Notes under the pieces: model-generated
What the model saw: only the letters and a program-made list of their open reading frames with translations
What the model was told of the DNA's origin: nothing
Databases searched by the model: none
Source of the DNA: Prorocentrum cordatum
Taxonomy: Eukaryota > Sar > Dinophyceae > Prorocentrales > Prorocentraceae
DNA length: 64,000 nt
Reading direction: 5' to 3'
NCBI GenBank assembly: GCA_963575745.1
Contig: CAUYUJ010020170.1
Location: 1 to 64,000 of the forward strand
Shown: positions 10,464-20,215 of the stretch, one piece after another
Position numbering within the stretch: position 1 is the stretch's first letter
Layout of the letters: each line of letters starts with the position of its first letter
Made by a program: the position numbers and the translations under genes

Positions 10464-13400
10464 TCACGCGGGGTGACGCAGTTCGTCCACGCACAGGTCA
10501 GTGAGGGGCCAGTCCCTGAAGCCGAGCGCCGCGTGCCGTGCGCCACATCGTTGGGGTAAACCAGGCAGGGAACCCGATCGTCTGAGCGTGACTCTTGGAG
10601 TGCGCCACCAAATTGCGCTTGAGTGAGTCGACAAGTCCTTCCCCGTGATTACCCTCGCAGGCCTCACCGGAAGGTGTTGATCCCAGGCTATGTAAAGATC
10701 GAGTTCCTCGTCCGACCATCCCTGACCCTGGTGCCTCGGGCATGTCCTTGTCAGCCTCTCGGTTGCCACCGCGCATGCCGCTCGAGCCGGAGGACCGTGG
10801 CGTTTCAGTGAGGCGGTTTTTTTCTGGCGATCCAGGCGCTCGATGATCTGGGCTTCGGCCTCGGCTGCAAGCCCGCCCAGGGCGCCCGCCGCCCCGGCGT
10901 CGTCTGGACCCCCAGCTCGCTCCCCACCCAGGCCGCCCCCGTGGGGCGTCTGGCCAGTGAGGTGGCCAAGGACCGAGGCCCCGTCGAGGAGCGGATTGGC
11001 CCCACGAGCGGCCCCCCCGCGTCCATCGCGTGCCAGCAGGTCCCGATCACCCAACAAGCCCCGTCGTGGGCCCGTGGGTTGGATGGGGGGCATGGCACCG
11101 AAGAGCTCGCGTCGGGGTCCCTGCTTCGGGCTGGGATCCCGTCCCCGCGCCGAGCGACTCCGCGACCCCTCACGTGAGAGGCTCCCCTGCAGGGGAACCT
11201 TGTCGGCGGCCGCAGCACGCTCACGCGCGCGCGCTTCCAGCTGCGCATCCTCCAAATCCGCGAGGGCGCGCTCTAGGTCGGACCCCAGTGGGCCCGCTGC
11301 TGCCACCTGTGCGACCCTCCGCCGCAGCTGCCGCTCCGCCTGATCAAGCGGAACCCCGAGCAAGTCCGCGGTCATACCTAATGCACTGAGAGCCGCCGCT
11401 TGGCCCCCCCGTCCTTTGAGATCCTCGGCTCGCAAGGAATCCATGAACATTTCGAGTGGGTCGGGCTCCTCAGCATCCTCGCTCACGCCGGCGGCGGCCG
11501 CCGCTAAGCGCGACGGTGCCGCCACGGGGGCTGGACGGGGCAAGCCCTCCATCCCGGGCGCAGGCTGCGCCCCCTGCGCGCCGCCCCGCCGATGGTGGCC
11601 GAGCGTGCGCACCGGGTCGTGCTGCAGCTGCTGGCGCTCCGTGTTCGTCAGGTAGCGCCGCCTCCAGCCGCTCGCGCTTTCCACGTCCACACCGTCCCAC
11701 TGCTCCTGGCGTAACAACGCCAGCAGATCCTGCGGGATGTGGTGGGCGATGACACGCAACCCCACTTCCCGAGCCCCTTGGGGGACCTCGTACAGCAGCC
11801 GATTGATCCAATCTATCGGGTAGCGCCCGTCCTCCAGCGGAGGGGGGTGCCGTGCGACCTCGCTGGCTGGGACCTCCACCCTGACGCCCTCGAGGCTAGT
11901 CCCGATGATAAATCTGGCGTCCCCGCCAGTGCCCCGTACGTCGAGCCCCTCGCATTCACCCAATAGAATAAACCAAGGACTCGCCGGGGGCGCGCCGTAC
12001 GCCTCCTCGGCTCCCCGTGGGTCGCCCGGGAGTATCGGGCAGACCTTCACGAGTAGGGGCTCCTGAAGCCACCCGTGGTGGGCGATCCGATCGCCCGGGG
12101 CCCCGCGGTCGGCAGACCGTGAGCGTCCGCTGGCCCTAGCTTCCGCGGAGCGTGTGCGACGCGGCTGCGGCCCCGAGGTTAGGGCCTGCGCCCCCGTGGG
12201 CTCCACATCGACAGATGGGGCCACGGCGGGCGGTGGCGGTGCAGCGGGGGGAGGTGGAGGCGGGGGGTAGACCGGCTCGGGCGCAATGCCAACCCCATCG
12301 GCAGCGTGCGCGGTCCAATCGCGCACCCTGGCGGGGCTTGGAGCCCGCGCCCGCATGCGGCGGCGCAGGCCCCCGAGGATCCCAGGTTGGACCGTCGCCT
12401 CGACGCGCACGGTGTGACCCTCGTCCCGTCGGAGATGTTCCCCGCACATCGGGGCCCCCCCGCAGCTGCCCTTCGCCATGCGGAGACAAGTGGGGAGGCT
12501 GCACTTGCGGCCGATCAGGGTAGACCGATACTTCTGCGCATGGTGGGCGCAGAGGTGCACCTGTGCATTGAGACAATGCCCAGGCCGAGGAACGTCCGAC
12601 ACCTCCGCGTCCTCCTGTAGCAGGACAGTGGCCTCCTGCATCCCTCGGTCGCCGCACCCCTCCGGCTGGAGGGGGCGTGCGCCACCCGCGAGCTGCACCC
12701 CAACTTGTGCGGCTTGGCAGGGGCGCTCCTCCGCCTCCACCTCGCTCTTCGAGTCGATGTCCAGGCGGCGATAGCCCGTGGCGCCGGTGATGTAGCGGGG
12801 CTCCGGCCGGCCCCGGCACAGCCATCCGAGTACCGACCAGGGTGAGCAAAGCAGCCACTTGACGACCCCGAATGCCTTCCGGAGTCCCACGCCGACTGCT
12901 CGGCAGGCCGTGGCCCTTCCGTGCTCAGCCAAGTCCACGATCTGTGTGTGGTCAATGGCCGCGTACTGGTCGACGTGCATGGGATGCGCCACTGGACAGG
13001 AGGCGCACTCGACAGCACGACATAGATGCACATTCCCTGTCTCCTCGAGGTTCAGTCGCCACTTGCGACTGGTGCACCCCAGGACCTGCCCGATCTTGAT
13101 GTTGAGCCCGTGGCGGTCCAATCGGTACCGGTCCGCGAAGTTGCAGCTGATGCGGGCCACCTGCCCGTGCTTACGCAGCAGCACGTGGTTGTACGCCCGA
13201 TTGGTCCCTCGGCCGCGGACCCCCTTTGTGTAGAACTCTGTCTCCACCACGCCGCCCAAGCCCGGCCCGCGCCAGCGCACCAGCAAGGGGGTCGGCGGGG
13301 GTGGGGGAAGATGGGCGCCAGGCCCATCCCCTCCGCGTCGCTGGCAGCACCGGGTAATCTGGTACCACGCCCAGCGGAGTCCCCCGGCAGCCCACAGCAT

Positions 13401-13535
13401 AGGCTGGGCTGCGGTGTTGACGATGAAGGCCAGGGCACCCAACACGAACGTGAAGATGCCTAGGGCAAAGCATAAGACCGCGGTCTCCCACCAATACCCA
13501 AGCAGCTTAACGCCCAGGCGGTCGACGGCGGATCC
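10464..13535 (-). CDS. Membrane and Cys/His-rich protein of the element (main block)
   Basis: The 993-codon ORF begins at a TTG (13445), but the same frame is open and hydrophobic upstream to about 13535 (VKLLGYWWETAVLCFALGI). That gives one or two membrane segments ahead of residue 25. Cys/His clusters follow: CRAVECASCPVAH (142-154), LCAHHAQKY (298-306), RKCSLPTC (313-320) and MCGEHLRRD (333-341), probably metal-binding. Residues 400-480 are Pro-rich and basic, and 620-870 are charged and helical. From about 10805 down, the frame looks wrong and coding seems to move to another frame (SLKRNLVAHSKSHAQ, 10.6 kb). The function is unknown. A partial tandem copy lies immediately upstream on the minus strand. 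Confidence 0.5.
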   Translation of the reverse strand, partial: GSAVDRLGVKLLGYWWETAVLCFALGIFTFVLGALAFIVNTAAQPMLWAAGGLRWAWYQITRCCQRRGGDGPGAHLPPPPPTPLLVRWRGPGLGGVVETEFYTKGVRGRGTNRAYNHVLLRKHGQVARISCNFADRYRLDRHGLNIKIGQVLGCTSRKWRLNLEETGNVHLCRAVECASCPVAHPMHVDQYAAIDHTQIVDLAEHGRATACRAVGVGLRKAFGVVKWLLCSPWSVLGWLCRGRPEPRYITGATGYRRLDIDSKSEVEAEERPCQAAQVGVQLAGGARPLQPEGCGDRGMQEATVLLQEDAEVSDVPRPGHCLNAQVHLCAHHAQKYRSTLIGRKCSLPTCLRMAKGSCGGAPMCGEHLRRDEGHTVRVEATVQPGILGGLRRRMRARAPSPARVRDWTAHAADGVGIAPEPVYPPPPPPPAAPPPPAVAPSVDVEPTGAQALTSGPQPRRTRSAEARASGRSRSADRGAPGDRIAHHGWLQEPLLVKVCPILPGDPRGAEEAYGAPPASPWFILLGECEGLDVRGTGGDARFIIGTSLEGVRVEVPASEVARHPPPLEDGRYPIDWINRLLYEVPQGAREVGLRVIAHHIPQDLLALLRQEQWDGVDVESASGWRRRYLTNTERQQLQHDPVRTLGHHRRGGAQGAQPAPGMEGLPRPAPVAAPSRLAAAAAGVSEDAEEPDPLEMFMDSLRAEDLKGRGGQAAALSALGMTADLLGVPLDQAERQLRRRVAQVAAAGPLGSDLERALADLEDAQLEARARERAAAADKVPLQGSLSREGSRSRSARGRDPSPKQGPRRELFGAMPPIQPTGPRRGLLGDRDLLARDGRGGAARGANPLLDGASVLGHLTGQTPHGGGLGGERAGGPDDAGAAGALGGLAAEAEAQIIERLDRQKKTASLKRHGPPARAACAVATERLTRTCPRHQGQGWSDEELDLYIAWDQHLPVRPARVITGKDLSTHSSAIWWRTPRVTLRRSGSLPGLPQRCGARHAALGFRDWPLTDLCVDELRHPA

Positions 13536-14205
13536 AATCCATCCGGATCGTGCCCGGGTGGTCGGGGGAGCTTACCCACGCTCCATAGCCCACGACCTCG
13601 AAGACCCAGGCTGCGAAGCCCCACCCGGGACCCGGCCCTGCCTCCGGGGGCGGTGTAGGTGGCGGCGGCGGCGGTGGGGGTTCGCTCCGGCCAGCCCACC
13701 AATGGGGCAGGTGCGGGACCCAACCACTCCACCCCCAATCCCCGTCCGGCCCACGCGGCAGGTCAGGCTCACCATCGCCCGTCCGGTTTCCCGGGGCGGA
13801 CGGCTGCCCAGGCGCGCCCGTGGGCTCGTTGTTACCTCCGTATGCCGGCGTAGCTGGGCTGCCTGTGGGCTCGCCCTCGCCTACGCGCCCGATGCCCGCG
13901 GTCGTGGTCGTTGCAGTCGACCCTGACCGCGGCGGCGGTGGGACGCCCGGCGCCCCCGGGGGCTTGGCCTGCGGCCCTCGCCCCTTTCCCCCTGCAGGCG
14001 CGGGCTTGGCGGGCGGTCCTCGCCCCTTGCCTCGCCCCCCACCGCCTGCCGGCGGCGCTGTCGGCCCGGGCAGGGCTGGCGGCGTCGGCGCTGGGACCTC
14101 ATGTCCCCCGCGCCCGAACGGCAGCCAGCCAAGTGCCCCTTGGACCGTAAGAGCGCCGCCCGAAACCAAGATCATCAGGTGCGCCCCCAGGAAGCCCACA
14201 GCCAT
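13507..14205 (-). CDS. N-terminal block: signal-anchor and Gly/Pro-rich linker
   Basis: 232 codons from an ATG. Residues 1-30 are hydrophobic (MAVGFLGAHLMILV, ALTVQGALGWLPF) and suit a signal anchor. Residues 40-200 are Gly/Pro/Lys-rich low complexity with PPPPPPPP. Another hydrophobic segment lies near the end (WGFAAWVFEVVGYGAW). The frame is lost at about 13535, where the 10464-13535 frame picks up. It is probably the start of a single membrane-anchored polyprotein. A near-identical second copy is at 16524-16895. A weak leader-like sequence lies upstream at 14297-14333. Confidence 0.5.
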   Translation of the reverse strand: MAVGFLGAHLMILVSGGALTVQGALGWLPFGRGGHEVPAPTPPALPGPTAPPAGGGGRGKGRGPPAKPAPAGGKGRGPQAKPPGAPGVPPPPRSGSTATTTTAGIGRVGEGEPTGSPATPAYGGNNEPTGAPGQPSAPGNRTGDGEPDLPRGPDGDWGWSGWVPHLPHWWAGRSEPPPPPPPPTPPPEAGPGPGWGFAAWVFEVVGYGAWVSSPDHPGTIRMDWIRRRPPGR

Positions 14206-14296
14206 GGCACCACAGGCGCGCTACCTAGTCCGCGGACTAGCACGGCTGTGGTTATGGCCGCCCCGCGGCCCCCTGGAGCACCCGCGCGTCGGCCAG

Positions 14297-14333
14297 AGCC
14301 GAACGCTACGGACCCAAAATGGCTACCTGAGCC
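14297..14333 (-). promoter_or_regulatory. Weak relict spliced-leader-like sequence upstream of the membrane/zinc protein
   Basis: On the minus strand, GTAGCCATTTTGG is an exact 13-nt match to the interior of the dinoflagellate spliced leader. It is preceded by GGCTCAG and followed by TCCGTAGC, which resemble the leader's end and start. It sits about 100 nt before the ATG at 14205. The corresponding place in copy 2 (about 16985-17020) is similar but more degraded. Confidence 0.35.
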
Positions 14334-14375
14334 CACACCCCCTCCCACTTAACCTGCAGTCTACAACCAATCAGA

Positions 14376-16895
14376 CTATGCAAAATCTATCGGGTAGCGC
14401 CCGTCCTCCAGCGGAGGGGGGTGCCGTACGACCTCGCTGGCTGGGACCTCCACCCTGACGCCCTCGAGGCTAGTCCCGATGATAAGTCTGGCGTCCCCGC
14501 CAGTGCCCCGTACGTCGAGCCCCTCGCATTCCCCCAATAGAATAAACCAAGGACTCGCCGGGGGCGCGCCGCACGCCTCCTCGGCTCCCCGAGGGTCGCC
14601 CGGGAGTATCGGGCAGACCTTCGCGAGTAGGGGCTCCTGAAGCCACCCGTGATGGGCGATCCGATCGCCCGGGGCTCCGCGGTCGGCAGACCGTGAGCGT
14701 CCGTTGGCCCTTGCTTCCGCGGAGCGTGTGCGACGCGGCTGCGGCCCAGAGGCTAGGGCCTGCGCCCCCGTGGGCCCCACATCGACAGATGGGGCCACGG
14801 CGGGCGGTGGCGGTGCAGCGGGGGGAGGTAGAGGCGGGGGGTAGACCGGCTCGGGCGCAATGCCAACCCCATCGGCAGCGTGCGCGGTCCAATCGCGCAC
14901 CCTGGCGGGGCTTGGGGCCCGCGCCCGCATGCGGCGGCGCAGGCCCCCGAGGATCCCAGGTTGGACCGTCGCCTCGACGCGCACGGTGTGACCCTCGTCC
15001 CGTCGGAGATGTTCCCCGCACATCGGGGCCCCCCCGCAGCTACCCTTCGCCATGCGGAGACAAGTGGGGAGGCTGCACTTGCGGCCGATCAGGGTAGATC
15101 GATACTTCTGCGCATGGTGGGCGCAGAGGTGCACCTGTGCATTGAGACAATGCCCAGGCCGAGGAACGTCCGACACCTCCGCGTCCTCCTGTAGCAGGAC
15201 AGTGGCCTCCTGCATCCCTCGGTCGCCGCGCCCCTCCGGCTGGAAGGGGCGTGCGCCACCCGCGAGCTGCGCCCCAACTTGTGCGGCTTGGCAGGGGCGC
15301 TCCTCCGCCTCCACCTCGCTCTCCGAGTCGATGTCCAGGCGGCGATAGCCCGTGGCGTCGGTGATGTAGCGGGGCTCCGGCCGGCCCCGGCACAGCCATC
15401 CGAAGAAAAGAAGCGGAGAGAGATATAAGAAAAAAAAAAAAGTAATAGGGAGTGGAGATAAAAAGTACCGACCAGGGTGAGCAACGCAGCCACTTGACGA
15501 CCCCGATACCTTCCGGAGTCCCACGCCGACCTCTCGGCAGGCCGTGGCCCTTCCGTGATCAGCAAGTCCACGATCTGTGTGTGGTCAATGGCCGCGTACT
15601 GGGTCGACTGCATGGGGATGCGCCACTGGCAGGAGGCGCACTCGACAGCACGACATAGAATTCACATTCCCTGTCCTCCTCGAGTTCAGCCGCCACTTGC
15701 GACTGGTGCAACCCCAGGACCTCCCGATCTTGATGTTGAGCCCGTGGCGGTCCAATCGGTACCAGTCCGCCGAAAGTTGCAGCTGAATGCGGGCCACCTG
15801 GCCTCTGCTTACGCAGAGCTAGCCAGCAGTTGTACGCCGATTGGTCCTCGGCCGGGACTCCCTTTGTGTTAGAAACTCTCTGTTCTCAACCACGAAACCA
15901 CGCCGCCCAAGCCCGGCCCGCGCCAGCGCACCAGCAAGGGAGTCGGAGGGGGTGGGGGGAGATGGGCGCCGGGCCCATCGCCTCCGCGTCTCTGGCAGCA
16001 CCGGGTAATCTGGTACCACGCCCAGCGGAGCCCCCCGGCTGCCCACAGCATAGGCTGGGCTGCGGTGTTGACGATGAAGGCCAGGGCACCCAACACGAAC
16101 GTGAAGAGGCCGAAGATGCCTATGGCAAAGCATAAGACCGCGCGGTCCCCTCACCATACCCAAGCAATCTTACGCCCAGGCGGTCGACGGCGATCCAAAC
16201 ATGTCCGCCACTCGTGCGGATCGTGCCCGGTGGTCGGGGAGCTATCCTCCGCTCCTCCAAGCTCACGACCTCGGAGGACCCAGGCTGCGAAAAAGACCAA
16301 TAACAAAAAGAATGCCCCACCGGACCCGGCGCCTGCCTCCGGGGTGGTGTAGGTGGGGCGGGGCGGCGGTGTGGGGTTCGCTCGCCAGCCCACCAATGGC
16401 ATGGCGGGACCCAACCACTCCCCCCACCCCCAATACCCGTCCTGCCCACGCGGCAGGTCAGGCTCACCTCGCCGTCGGTTTCCCGGGGCGGACGGCTGCC
16501 CAGGCGCGCCCGTGGGCTCGTTGTTACCTCCGTACGCCGGCGTAGCTGGGCTGCCCGTGGGCTCGCCCTCGCCTGCGCGCCCGATGCCCGCGGTCGTGGT
16601 CGTTGAAGTCGACCCTGACCGCGGCGGTGGGACGGCCCGCGTCCCCGGGGCTTGGCCTGCGGCCCTCAGCCCCTTTCCCCCTGCAGGCGCGGTCTTGGCG
16701 GCGGTCCCTCGGCCCCTTGCCTCGCCCCCCACCGCCTGCCGGCGGCGCTGTCTGCCCGGGCAGGGCTGGCGGCGTCGGCGCTGGGACCTCATGTCCCCCG
16801 CGCCCGAATGGCAGCAAGCCAAGTGCCCCTTGGACCGTAAGAGCGCCGCCCGTAACCAAGATCATCAGGTGCGCCCCCAGGAAGCCCACAGCCAT
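14376..16895 (-). pseudogene. Broken second copy of the membrane/zinc protein
   Basis: Fragments of the N-terminus (16524-16895, same MAVGFLGAHLMILV start), the middle and the Cys/His region (14376-15524, 382 codons almost identical to the first copy) remain, but single-base indels between 15480 and 16500 break the frame many times. It ends where copy 1 begins, without the downstream two thirds of the protein. It also carries a 58-bp AT-rich insertion at 15413-15470. Confidence 0.7.
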
Positions 16896-17075
16896 GGCAC
16901 CACAGGCGCGCTACCTAGTCCGCGGATCTCGGCACGGCGTGGTTATGCCGCCCCCCGCCCCCTGGCACACCCGCGTCGGCGAGAGCCGAACGCTAACGGA
17001 CCCAAAAGGGCTACCTGAGCCCCCACACGCCCCTCCACTTACCTGCGTCTACACAATCAGGCCTATCAATTCTGT
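14384..17075. repeat. Tandem duplication, copy 2 (about 2.69 kb)
   Basis: Direct repeat of 11810-14383. The first kilobase (14384-15410) differs by only scattered substitutions. The rest (15411-17075) contains patches dense in 1-2 nt indels, alternating with almost unchanged stretches such as 15900-16100. The last part holds the copy of the 5' flank. Confidence 0.85.
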
Positions 17076-17102
17076 CGCTGAGAAAGTGGCTCAGGCCCCC
17101 TG

Positions 17103-17124
17103 GATTGAGCCACAATGGCCACGC
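17103..17124 (-). promoter_or_regulatory. Candidate relict spliced leader upstream of copy 2
   Basis: Minus-strand 17124-17103 matches the 22-nt dinoflagellate spliced leader consensus at 18 of 22 positions, with GGCTCAA intact. It lies about 210 nt upstream of the copy 2 start, in the sense orientation. It is the mark expected when a trans-spliced mRNA is copied back into the genome. Confidence 0.45.
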
Positions 17125-18807
17125 AACATGAACGGGATGGGTAATGATTGGGGGTCCCCCGCAACGCACAGCGTTTGCAACATCGAAACACCGATCTGTG
17201 AGAAGGACAACTTAGGCGGACACCTACTATCTACCGATAGTCTTTATCACGATTGTTACGCATACTACTTTGAAATAATATGGTGCAATGAATACTACGC
17301 AACCCGCTAAGACTCTGAGGATCATTCGGGGAAAATCGACTGGCATTATGTCGACATTTTTCTATAACGTTCACAAAACCTTTTTTTAGGCATTTGGGGA
17401 GGAATTTCCAGGGTTCTGGTGATCCTCCTTCACTCCTTTTCCTCCTTCTCCTCCTCCTCCTCCTCCTGCTCCTCCTCCTTCTCCTCCTCCGCCGCCTCCC
17501 CTTCCTTCATCCTCACCTCCTTGCCTTGCTCCGTGGGGGGGGGGAGCAGAAGGAGGAAAAAGCAGGAGGACGGGAGGGGACGGAGGAGGGGATAGGATGG
17601 GGAGGAGGAGGGGGGGTGGGAGCGGATAGGGGGAGGGGTGGAAGGAGTGAGGAGCCGGACGAAGGGAGGAAAAAAAAAGTGGGATGGAGGGGTGGGTGGA
17701 GGAAAAATAAAAAAAAAAAAAAGAGTAAAAAGAGAAAAAAGAAAGAAAAAAAAAAAGGAAGGAAAGAAGGAGGGAGAATGGAAGAAAACAAAGAAGGAAA
17801 AAAAGAGACAAAAAACAAACGAAAAAATATTAAAACATATAAAAAAAAATAAAGAAATAGAACGAAATGTCCTCTTCCCCCACCCGTCGTCCTCCGTCTC
17901 CTCCTGTTCCCCCCCCCCACCCCATGGAGCAGATCAAGAAGGGGAGGAGGAACGGGGGGGAGGAGGAGGAGGAGCAGGAGAAGGAGTGAAGGGCGAGGGG
18001 TTGGTTGGTTGGTTGGTTGGTGAAGCCCCAAGGTGGGCCAGGCATGGTGAGGCCTCGGGTAGGCCTCGACAGCGGAGGGGCCCCGAGGCCTGGCTGTCCT
18101 CCGACGGCGGCCTCCGAAACACCTTCCCGGGAGGAGGGGGTTCCCCCCCCGCGGCGCGGGGGCGAGAAGACTCGCCGCCCTGCGCTCCGGAGGCGGGCAC
18201 CCCACTCCACCCAAGGACGAGTGCGAGGAGTGGAAGGCCCGGGAGAGGGACCCGATAGGAACCCACTTGGACAGGGACCCCCGCCCGACCTCAGCTGCTT
18301 CATGTCAACGCAGCACGCAGCCACGAGATCTTTGGAGGATGGAGGGGGATGGGGTCACCCAGTGAGGAAGAAGAAGAAGAAGAAGAAGAAGACTCGGCAT
18401 TGCGTGTGGTCTCATGCTGTGCTTGCTAGGGCTAGCTGCAGCTGGAAAAACCATTGAAACCTCGAGCGATCGTCGACGCTGGTCGGCGAGGTCGATAGTC
18501 GCACGCAACGTGCAGCAGGAAATCAATTTCGTGCCGATGCAAACCTCAAACAGTTTCCCGCGGGCTGGAGGTGATGCCCCGCTGGCCTCGATGAGGCCAA
18601 GTCCGACGTCGCGACAAGCGACGGACGAGCCTCCGAAGCACACCCCCCGCCCCGACGAATTTCTGAAAACATCGTGGGCCCACATGGGCCCATCCCACCC
18701 CACGAAGGGTCGGCGGAGGTGTGCCACCGTCCCCCATTGGGCGCTGACCGAAGGGCCCCCACGGCATTCTTCAAGCAGGGTCTGGGGCCGCAAGGGGAGG
18801 AGGAGAA

Positions 18808-18838
<31 letters not shown>

Positions 18839-18950
18839 GAGGAGAAGGAGTGAAGGGCAAGCTAGGTGCGCTCGCGTCATATCTGACGTTCTGCCCCTCC
18901 TTCCCATCCCTTACATGGCGTAGATCTCCTCTCTATTCGCACAGTCGGAT
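17125..18950. other. Non-coding, low-complexity stretch
   Basis: I see no supported gene. It contains a pyrimidine-rich (TCC) run at 17425-17515, purine-rich G/A tracts at 17530-17870, a TTGG run at 17999-18020, a GAA run at 18367-18392 and a GGA run at 18795-18850. Open frames here are products of the compositional bias. Confidence 0.6.
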
Positions 18951-18979
18951 ATCAAGCAGGGCAATGATCCCGAGAGGGT

Positions 18980-19300
18980 GCGCGATGCATCGTATAGCAC
19001 GGCGTAGCAGGGCGTAGAAGAGCACGGCAGAGCGTAGTATGTCATAGCATGGCGTGGCCTTGCGTAGTAAAGAATTGCATCACAAAACATTGCACCGCAC
19101 ATAATGGCATCGTACAACATAACATAACATAACGGAACATAGCATAGCATGGCGCTGAAGATCACAGTGTAGCATGGCATAGCATGGCGTGGCAATGCGA
19201 AGTCAAGCACTGCACGTCCTAGCACTGCAGCTGAAGGCATGGCATCGCACAGCGGAACACCACATAGCATTGCATTGCATGCCGTGGCCTGGCACTGGGA
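18980..19300. repeat. Degenerate short tandem array (CATAGCATGGC-like)
   Basis: Variants of a 10-15 nt word built from GTAGCATGGCGTAG and CATAACATAGCATGGC recur through the block with drifting period, on an otherwise non-coding background. Confidence 0.6.
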
Positions 19301-19659
19301 ATAATGACGCCAGCGCTGCAGCGGGAGCACGATTCGGCACGAGCGAAAGCCCGAAAATAAGGTCAACACTTCAGCGGGAACAACATTTTGAAACAAAAAC
19401 CTACGCGAAAACCCAACTCCCGGGAATCCTGTGTGAAAAACCATACGCGGAGGGGGGCTGAACATCTTCCGTACGTCATCAGGGGAGAGAGGAGAGTAGT
19501 ACTCATGCTGTTTAATTGTTGAGGGGCGAGGGGTCGGGGCCAAGGAGGAGGAGGATGAGGAGAGGTGGAATCGATAGAGACACAGGTCCTGTGTTTGCGT
19601 GAAGGTGTGTTTGTTCTGCGGTCTGTCTGTGATTTGCCAATGCCTTCATGAGGAATCAC

Positions 19660-20215
19660 TGTGTGAGCCCCCCGCAAAGGATTCCGAATGTACGCCCCCC
19701 CCAAGAACATCACTTCGCGGTGCGGTCCAAAGGACTCTGGCTGTGAGGCGTTCCAAGAGAACCTATATGTGTTTGTCCAAAGAAGATTCATGTTGTCATG
19801 CTGTCCCATAATATCCCGTTGCGGTGCTGTCCGAGGGATTCCTGTTGTGAGGCTTTCTAATCGAGTCTGTCTGTCGGTACTTCCGAAAGGATTCAGAAAT
19901 GAGGCTTTCCACTAGAATCCCTCTGCTGTGCTTTCCAACAGACTCCTGCTGGGAAGCTTACCCATCGAATCGGTTTGTGGTCCTTTCCAACGGATTATGT
20001 TGCAACAATTTCCCGCTGAAACCCTTGATGGTGCGTTCCAATGGATTCCTGCCGTGAGGCGTTCCAATCAAAGCCTGTTGTGGCGCTTTGCAAAAAGGAT
20101 CCCAGTTGTGATGCAATGCAATAGGAAGCCGTAGTAGTGCTTTCCAAAGGATTCCTGTTGTGAGGCCTTCCAATCGGATGGATGTCTTTGTGGTGCTTTC
20201 CAGGGGATCCGAGCT
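19660..20215. repeat. Degenerate minisatellite, about 27-nt half-units
   Basis: Words such as GGATTCCTGTTGTGAGGC and TTTGTGGTGCTTTCCAA alternate. Each half-unit is about 27 nt and ends in TCCAA, giving a higher-order period near 54-56 nt. About ten double units are recognisable, all diverged. Confidence 0.65.

Larger units (their letters stand above)
11810..14383. repeat. Tandem duplication, copy 1 (about 2.57 kb)
   Basis: The stretch from AATCTATCGGG at 11810 to just before the same string at 14384 is repeated head to tail in 14384-17075. It covers the N-terminal two fifths of the membrane/zinc protein and its 5' flank. Copy 1 keeps long open frames. Confidence 0.85.

Noticed and set aside
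15413-15470. Insert as a spliceosomal intron
   Set aside because: A GT lies near one end but no AG acceptor at the other, and the frame is open through it.
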